Assembly (NCBI GenBank): GCA_015680685.1
Contig: MNCI01025042.1
Location: forward strand, 1,427,232 to 1,491,231
DNA: 64,000 nt
Origin: Gnetum montanum
Taxonomy: Eukaryota > Streptophyta > Gnetopsida > Gnetales > Gnetaceae
Reading direction: 5' to 3'
The translations under genes and the position numbers were made by a program. Position 1 is the first letter of the stretch, and every line of letters begins with the position of its first letter. Under the pieces are notes generated by a model. It was given only the letters and a program-made list of their open reading frames with translations. It was not told the origin of the DNA and did not search any database. Below, piece after piece: positions 59,501-64,000 of the stretch.

Positions 59501-61529
59501 CCTCACCGAGGATGCACAATTTAATTGGGCTACTCATTTGGTTTCTAGGCCACAAGGGAAGATCCTGAAACTCTGGGACAACCCTGGTATGATATGCAAC
59601 ATGCACTTTGCATTTTTTTATGGTGTATTTAAGGTAGTTAATAGAGTTTTCAGTGGTGCAAAAGGATGGACAATGGATAATTCAAGATCCATCAAAACTC
59701 TCTAAGCCTTGGGTGAAACATTTTTTTCCAACTATGTAGGCTCAAAACCCACTAGAGGATGTTGGGGAATTGTTTTCTATTACCACTAAGCATTTTAGTG
59801 GTATTTGTTATCCTTTCCTTGATAGCATGGGAATGGATGGAACCCCAAGTTTCCCATGGAAATGTTCAAAATTCTAAGGAGATATGTGTCGAAGCTGATG
59901 GAGTAGCTAAAGTAAAATGAAAGAGGCCTATGGTTGAGGAGGCAACACTAGTTATTGAGCAGCCTACAAAGATGAGACTCATCATTAGACTTGGCTAGGT
60001 GCATCATGTGGTTATAAGTATGCTCTGCTTTTATTATTTTGTTTAATTTATTTGGAAATTATGTTTTATGTCATATGGTCATGTTCTTTTTTTAGGTAAA
60101 ATATGCTAAGTGGTCTTATGCTTTGTCTTTGTTGTTTGTGTAGGTAAACAACAAGAACTAGTGACCCAAGCATCGATAGCAAAGGTTAAATAGAAGCATC
60201 TAGAGAAGGAGACATTATAATGACATGAGGATGAGGGGCTATCCAATACCACATTGGATGATCTCAATGCTATATTTGATGGTTAATAATTAGGTGAACC
60301 TCTCGTTATCATTATGAATGAGCTTCCAGGTACTTGTGGATTTTGTTTTATTGCATTTCATAGTTTCATGTTTGAATCTAGTTTTAATTATTAAAATATG
60401 ATCATGCTTATTGAAGCTCCTAAACCTCCACTAGGTGCTTCCACATCTATGTCTTGCATGAAACCTTGTGTAGAGGTTCCAAAAAAAATGAAGTTCATGT
60501 GAGGGATGTCTAAAGATATGATTAATCGATTGCAACAGATTACTCCTGATGTTGGTAAGAAATTTAGCTTATTTTTATTTTAATTATTTTTTTCATTTAT
60601 TTTTTTTTCATATGGGTTGTACAATTATATGATCTTAGTAGTTTGTAGTATTTTTTTGGTCATTTTTTATTTGTTGTTTACATGGTTTTATGTGTTCATG
60701 TTTTGTTGTATTACATGTAGTATCAAAGGTTGGATGAAATTCCAACCATGCTATTGAAATTGATGAACTTTCCAGCTTGCCACTTGAAGTGGAAAATGTT
60801 CCACAAAGGTTATATGAAAGTGCTACTGAATGTGCACTCTCATGTGCTAGAACCTCACAGGAATGCCAATGTTCTAATGAGTTCCTATGGGAAGGAGTTG
60901 TAGCATTGGAGAGGGAAAATAAGAAACAAGCTAAGGAGATTAGAGATCTCAAGGACTGTAACGAGTTTGTGGAAGCTCAAGTGACTAACAAGAACTCCTT
61001 GCAAACCAAAGAGATCAAATTGATATATTATTAGAACATCATCCATGACAAGGTTTCCCTTGTTAGAAGCATCATTTAGTAGAAGTTGTAGATGGACCTA
61101 TTGGCCTATAAGGCTAGGGAGTGGAGGGACTATTGTGCTTGGATCCTTGAGTGGATCTAGGTATAAAAATGCCACAAGAAAATGTATAAGGCCAAATGGG
61201 AGAGCTACCTGAAGTGGCTACAAGAGTCAATTGAGTGGCACAAGCTAGAGTTATTCATGAGGGGAATCAACACTGAAGATGCCTTCAAGTTGTTTAAAAG
61301 CTCTCTAGTGGTAGTTGATTCACCAACTCATCAAGTGAAAACCACTTCTGAAAGGTAACTATTGCTACATTTTCACTGAATTCATCCACATGGAATAATG
61401 TTGATGAGAGTAACATCCTTATCGACATTAGTCTTAGGGAAGTGGATTGGGCCCACATGATCGAAGTCTATTATCTAGAGGTTGGTCTTCAGAGCTTCCT
61501 TGCAAAGGATACTACTCTGGAATGTTTCC
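56505..61529 (+). pseudogene. Spacer gene of G, antisense to G gag-pol
   Basis: Exons: 56505-56629 (ATG), 57939-58754, 58965-60017, 60144-60329, 60417-60554, 60721-about 61529. Lengths 125, 816, 1053, 186, 138, about 809 compare with 129, 785, 1048, about 231, 141, about 798 in D. Junctions: AAAA|GTAAGA, TTGTAG|, GTATGC, GTGTAG|, CCAG|GTACTT, GTTG|GTAAGA, CATGTAG|. Exon 3 encodes FNKGVNKFITQDHGMPVIVA then INESTFNDLFGSP, weakly reminiscent of domains of unknown function in other plant element ORFs. Exon 6 has ALERENKKQAKEIRDLKD, likely coiled coil. The last exon (acidic or proline tail in A and D) was not found. Stops occur in most exons. Confidence 0.7.
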
Positions 61530-61566
61530 ATGTTTGTTTATTTATTTTATTATTATTATTATTATT

Positions 61567-61651
61567 NNNNNNNNNNNNNNNNNNNNNNNNNNNNNNNNNN
61601 NNNNNNNNNNNNNNNNNNNNNNNNNNNNNNNNNNNNNNNNNNNNNNNNNNN
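61567..61651. other. Assembly gap (85 N)
   Basis: Follows a (TTA)n microsatellite at about 61545-61566. It may hide part of the last intron of the G spacer gene. Confidence 1.
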
Positions 61652-61959
61652 ATTTTTTATGTCATTGTTGATTAAACTCTTGTCACACTAAGTGACTATG
61701 GCTGTTGGTTATGGACATTTTGGCTATCATATTTATTTATTATTTTTAAAATTTTAATTTTTTTTACACATTCTAGCATTTTAGTTTTATGCATCTTATG
61801 CATTTCACATTTTGTTTATGTTATGAGGTTATGCTAGGCTACATTGGTTGATTCATGTAGTTATAAGGCAATATTCAGTAGACTAAAAATACAAATTAAC
61901 TAGGCCAAAATGAAAACTAAGATGTTAACATAGATGAAACATAAATAGGTCACAAACAT
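61652..61959. other. AT-rich stretch right of the gap
   Basis: No recognisable exon or repeat. The expected last exon of the spacer gene could lie here in decayed form. Confidence 0.4.
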
Positions 61960-62165
61960 GCTATCAATTTTAGGCCATGGTAGGCCATACATGTTGCTAG
62001 TTTTAGCCCATGACAAGCCATTACATTTTTCCAGTTTTAGGCCATGACGTGCCATTACATTTTGCCAGTTTTAGGTAATGGGGGGTTGAGATGTTTTGTT
62101 AGTTTTAGGCCATGGTAGGCTAGGATATTTTGCTATTTTTAGGCCTTACCAAGCCTATATGTTGA
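61960..62165 (-). repeat. Array after protease (G)
   Basis: Six units on the minus strand such as CATGGCCTAAAACTGGCAAA and CATGGGCTAAAACTAGCAAC, 30-45 bp apart, as in D at 41310-41480. Confidence 0.75.
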
Positions 62166-62469
62166 ATGAAATAATTTTTATAAGTTTTATGTTTTAAAAT
62201 TTTTATAGGTTTTTCAAGTTTTAAAATTTTTATAATATTTTGAGATTTTACATTTGAAAATAGACAAGACATAAAAATGTAAACTATAAATAAAAGTAAA
62301 TTGTATGTTACATGCTAAGCAAGGCTAAAACAAGGCAAAATAAAGTCATGAAAAATGGTATGTGTAAGCAAAGGTTAAATTAGGCTAAGAAAACAAAAGA
62401 GAAGACCACATGGTTATGCTCATAGGGCAAGTGAATACGAAACATACATTCAACCATGCAAGTGTTTTC

Positions 62470-63261
62470 TAATCTTTAAGGTGTAGGGTCTACATTGCAT
62501 GATATTTTATTTCCCATTTCCTTGACTAACCATTTTGAAGGGGAGCTTGTCCCATGATGCACCCAGCGTTCCATTGTTGCTGGTTTCAACCTCTTCCATT
62601 GTATCAGTCCTCTAGACTTCATCATTGATAGTAGGATTTTCTTCCTGAAACTCCACTTCAAATCCTTATTCTATTTCAATGTTGTTGATAGCCAAGGGAA
62701 CTACACTGTCACCATGGATAATTATTTCACCTCCCTTATAAGGTATATGAATTTCTTAGTGAGCTAGCCAAGGCCTTCCCAGGATGAGATTGAATTCTAG
62801 TGTCTCTTATATCATCAAGAAATTGGCTATTAAGGGGAATCTTCCCTTGATATGAAGTCCAAAGAGATTAAGCATTTAATTAAAACCTAAGATCCATTAA
62901 AGGATTTGAGAGTAGAAGTTGTTGTATGTTGCATATGTTTTGCTAGGCGTAAATGCTCAACAATGGTATAGGGTATAACATTAGTGGCCATCTCATCTTC
63001 CACATGCCTCCCATGTACCTTGTCTTGCTCCACCCTTATTGTTATGAAGAGAGGAACCTTTTTTGTCTCACCATCTTGGGGATTGGTTTTGACATTGTTA
63101 TCATGAAACACTAGTATCGTTGACTTCGTTTCTTCCCTTGATGAAGGTGGTACCATCACCGTGTGGAAGGACTCTTCACTAGCAAGGATGTCCTCGTTGA
63201 TGAGAATAGAAGTCAAAATTTTCACTAGGGCCTCATAGTGAGTAGCAAAAGTCATTACCAT
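62470..63261 (-). pseudogene. Protease of G
   Basis: The open stretch 63261-62887 includes THYEALVKILTSI, VPLFITIRVEQ and NVIPYTIVEHLRLAKH then LKSFNGS, aligning with the D protease. The active-site VDDG is replaced by VEDE. Downstream, HPGKALA (for RPWLA) and a serine/proline-poor tail continue with stops. Confidence 0.75.
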
Positions 63262-64000
63262 GTCATACAGGCTAAGGGAAGTATTCTTCTATTTCAAAGA
63301 CTACTTAACCTATTCCATTACATTAAGGAAGCCTTTTTCATTGGTTGTTATTAATCTTAGCTTCCTATAGGTGCCCTAGGATGCAAACTGCATGCTTTAA
63401 TGGTTGTAGCTTGGCCTCTTTTCCCTTCCCTTATAACTTGGGATCCCCCCTTAGTTGATTGGTCAAAGAAACCTAAGCATTAGATCCAATGGGAATGGAT
63501 GGAATACGAGTGGGCTTTGGTAGGTCCACTTCCTTTCATGCTTTGGCCTACTTGTTGTCTTTGTTTTTGGTTTTGGCATGGACTTTTGGTTAGTGATTTC
63601 TTTTTCTTGGGCTATGAAGAAGTCATTATGTTAGATACCATGGGAGGATGTTGTTTGGTTGTAGTTGTTGTTTAGGTTGTGTTTGGGGGGTGGGTGCGGT
63701 GGGGGGGGATGTGGTACACTAACCACAAAAGGTTCTTTTAGAGGTGATAACCTAAATCATGAATAGCTCCCATGTAGGTTTGTAGTTGTTGCTCACATCG
63801 AATGTTTCTATAGTGTAAGGGTTGTTATTGGCATTTAATGGGTCCTTGTAGACCTACATGGACTAGTTTTGTGACATAACCAAGTTGGAGGCATTAAGCA
63901 CTAGCTCGCCATTATCTATCATCTTCTATAGGTTATCCTTCAAGGTTAGGAAAAAGTTTGTCATGACCTAGAAGCTAATGATAGTGGTAGAAATGATCAA
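63262..64000 (-). pseudogene. C-terminal gag of G (continues beyond window)
   Basis: Near the right edge the minus strand reads FYHYH-stop-LLGHD, the zinc-knuckle-like pattern, then KMIDNGELVLNASN and VYKDPLNANNNPY as in A, C and D, then PFVVSVPH with a proline run. Stops present. Confidence 0.7.
63685..63712 (+). other. G-rich tract
   Basis: Runs of six, three and eight G within about 28 bases could form a G-quadruplex on this strand. On the gag strand it is simply a proline-coding run. Confidence 0.5.

Larger units (their letters stand above)
4413..64000 (-). mobile_element. Tat-lineage element G, the host of the nest
   Basis: One minus-strand element explains the pieces outside A, C and D. 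From its 5' side (right) these are gag and protease (64000-62470), spacer array (62165-61960), extra gene on the opposite strand (61529-56505), spacer (56504-55898, 35205-34795, 28090-26846), RT to integrase (26833-23690), 3' region (23690-22970 then 6157-5873), hairpin and polypurine tract, and 3' LTR (5819-4413). The order matches element D exactly. The join across A is proved by the duplicated AACAT; joins across C and D rest on collinearity. The 5' LTR lies beyond the window. Confidence 0.75.

Overview
This window looks like gene-poor plant nuclear DNA, AT-rich and packed with decayed LTR retrotransposons of the Ty3/gypsy Tat lineage (the lineage that includes Ogre). The lineage call rests on the domain order protease, reverse transcriptase (RT), RNase H, a second archaeal-type RNase H, then integrase. 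A left-edge fragment resembles an endogenous plant pararetrovirus. No host gene, tRNA or rRNA was seen. A large-genome seed plant, perhaps a gymnosperm, fits, but the species cannot be fixed from sequence alone.

The layout resolves into a nest. At 470-1847 (minus) is a caulimovirid-like RT-RNase H fragment, abutting the primer-binding site and 5' LTR of Tat element B (1899-3802, minus). From 4413 to the right edge runs one long minus-strand element, G. Its 3' LTR is at 4413-5819, integrase to RT at about 23690-26833, the spacer and an extra gene at 56505-61529, and protease-gag at 62470-64000. Three plus-strand elements interrupt G. A is full length (6163-22964, flanked by the 5-bp duplication AACAT). 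C (about 28098-34794) has gag-protease but no RT-integrase. D (35206 to about 55826) has a truncated 3' LTR. All carry stop codons or frameshifts.

The unusual part is the spacer between protease and RT, where Ogre elements have an intron. In D and G it is many kilobases long and holds a multi-exon gene on the strand opposite to gag-pol. Six exons match between the two copies in order, approximate length, intron position and translated sequence. A keeps only the end of the gene with its final intron. The protein (about 1,000 residues) is not recognised.

Three further structures recur. Short arrays with the core TTAAACTAGCA bracket the extra gene and follow integrase. LTRs, and in D the region upstream of the antisense gene, carry repeated dyads with the core AYGCT-N4-AGYRT. 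A hairpin with compensatory differences overlaps the polypurine tract of each element. Together they suggest an LTR-retrotransposon family with two opposed transcription units that may share a cis-regulatory code; the shared-regulation part is inference.
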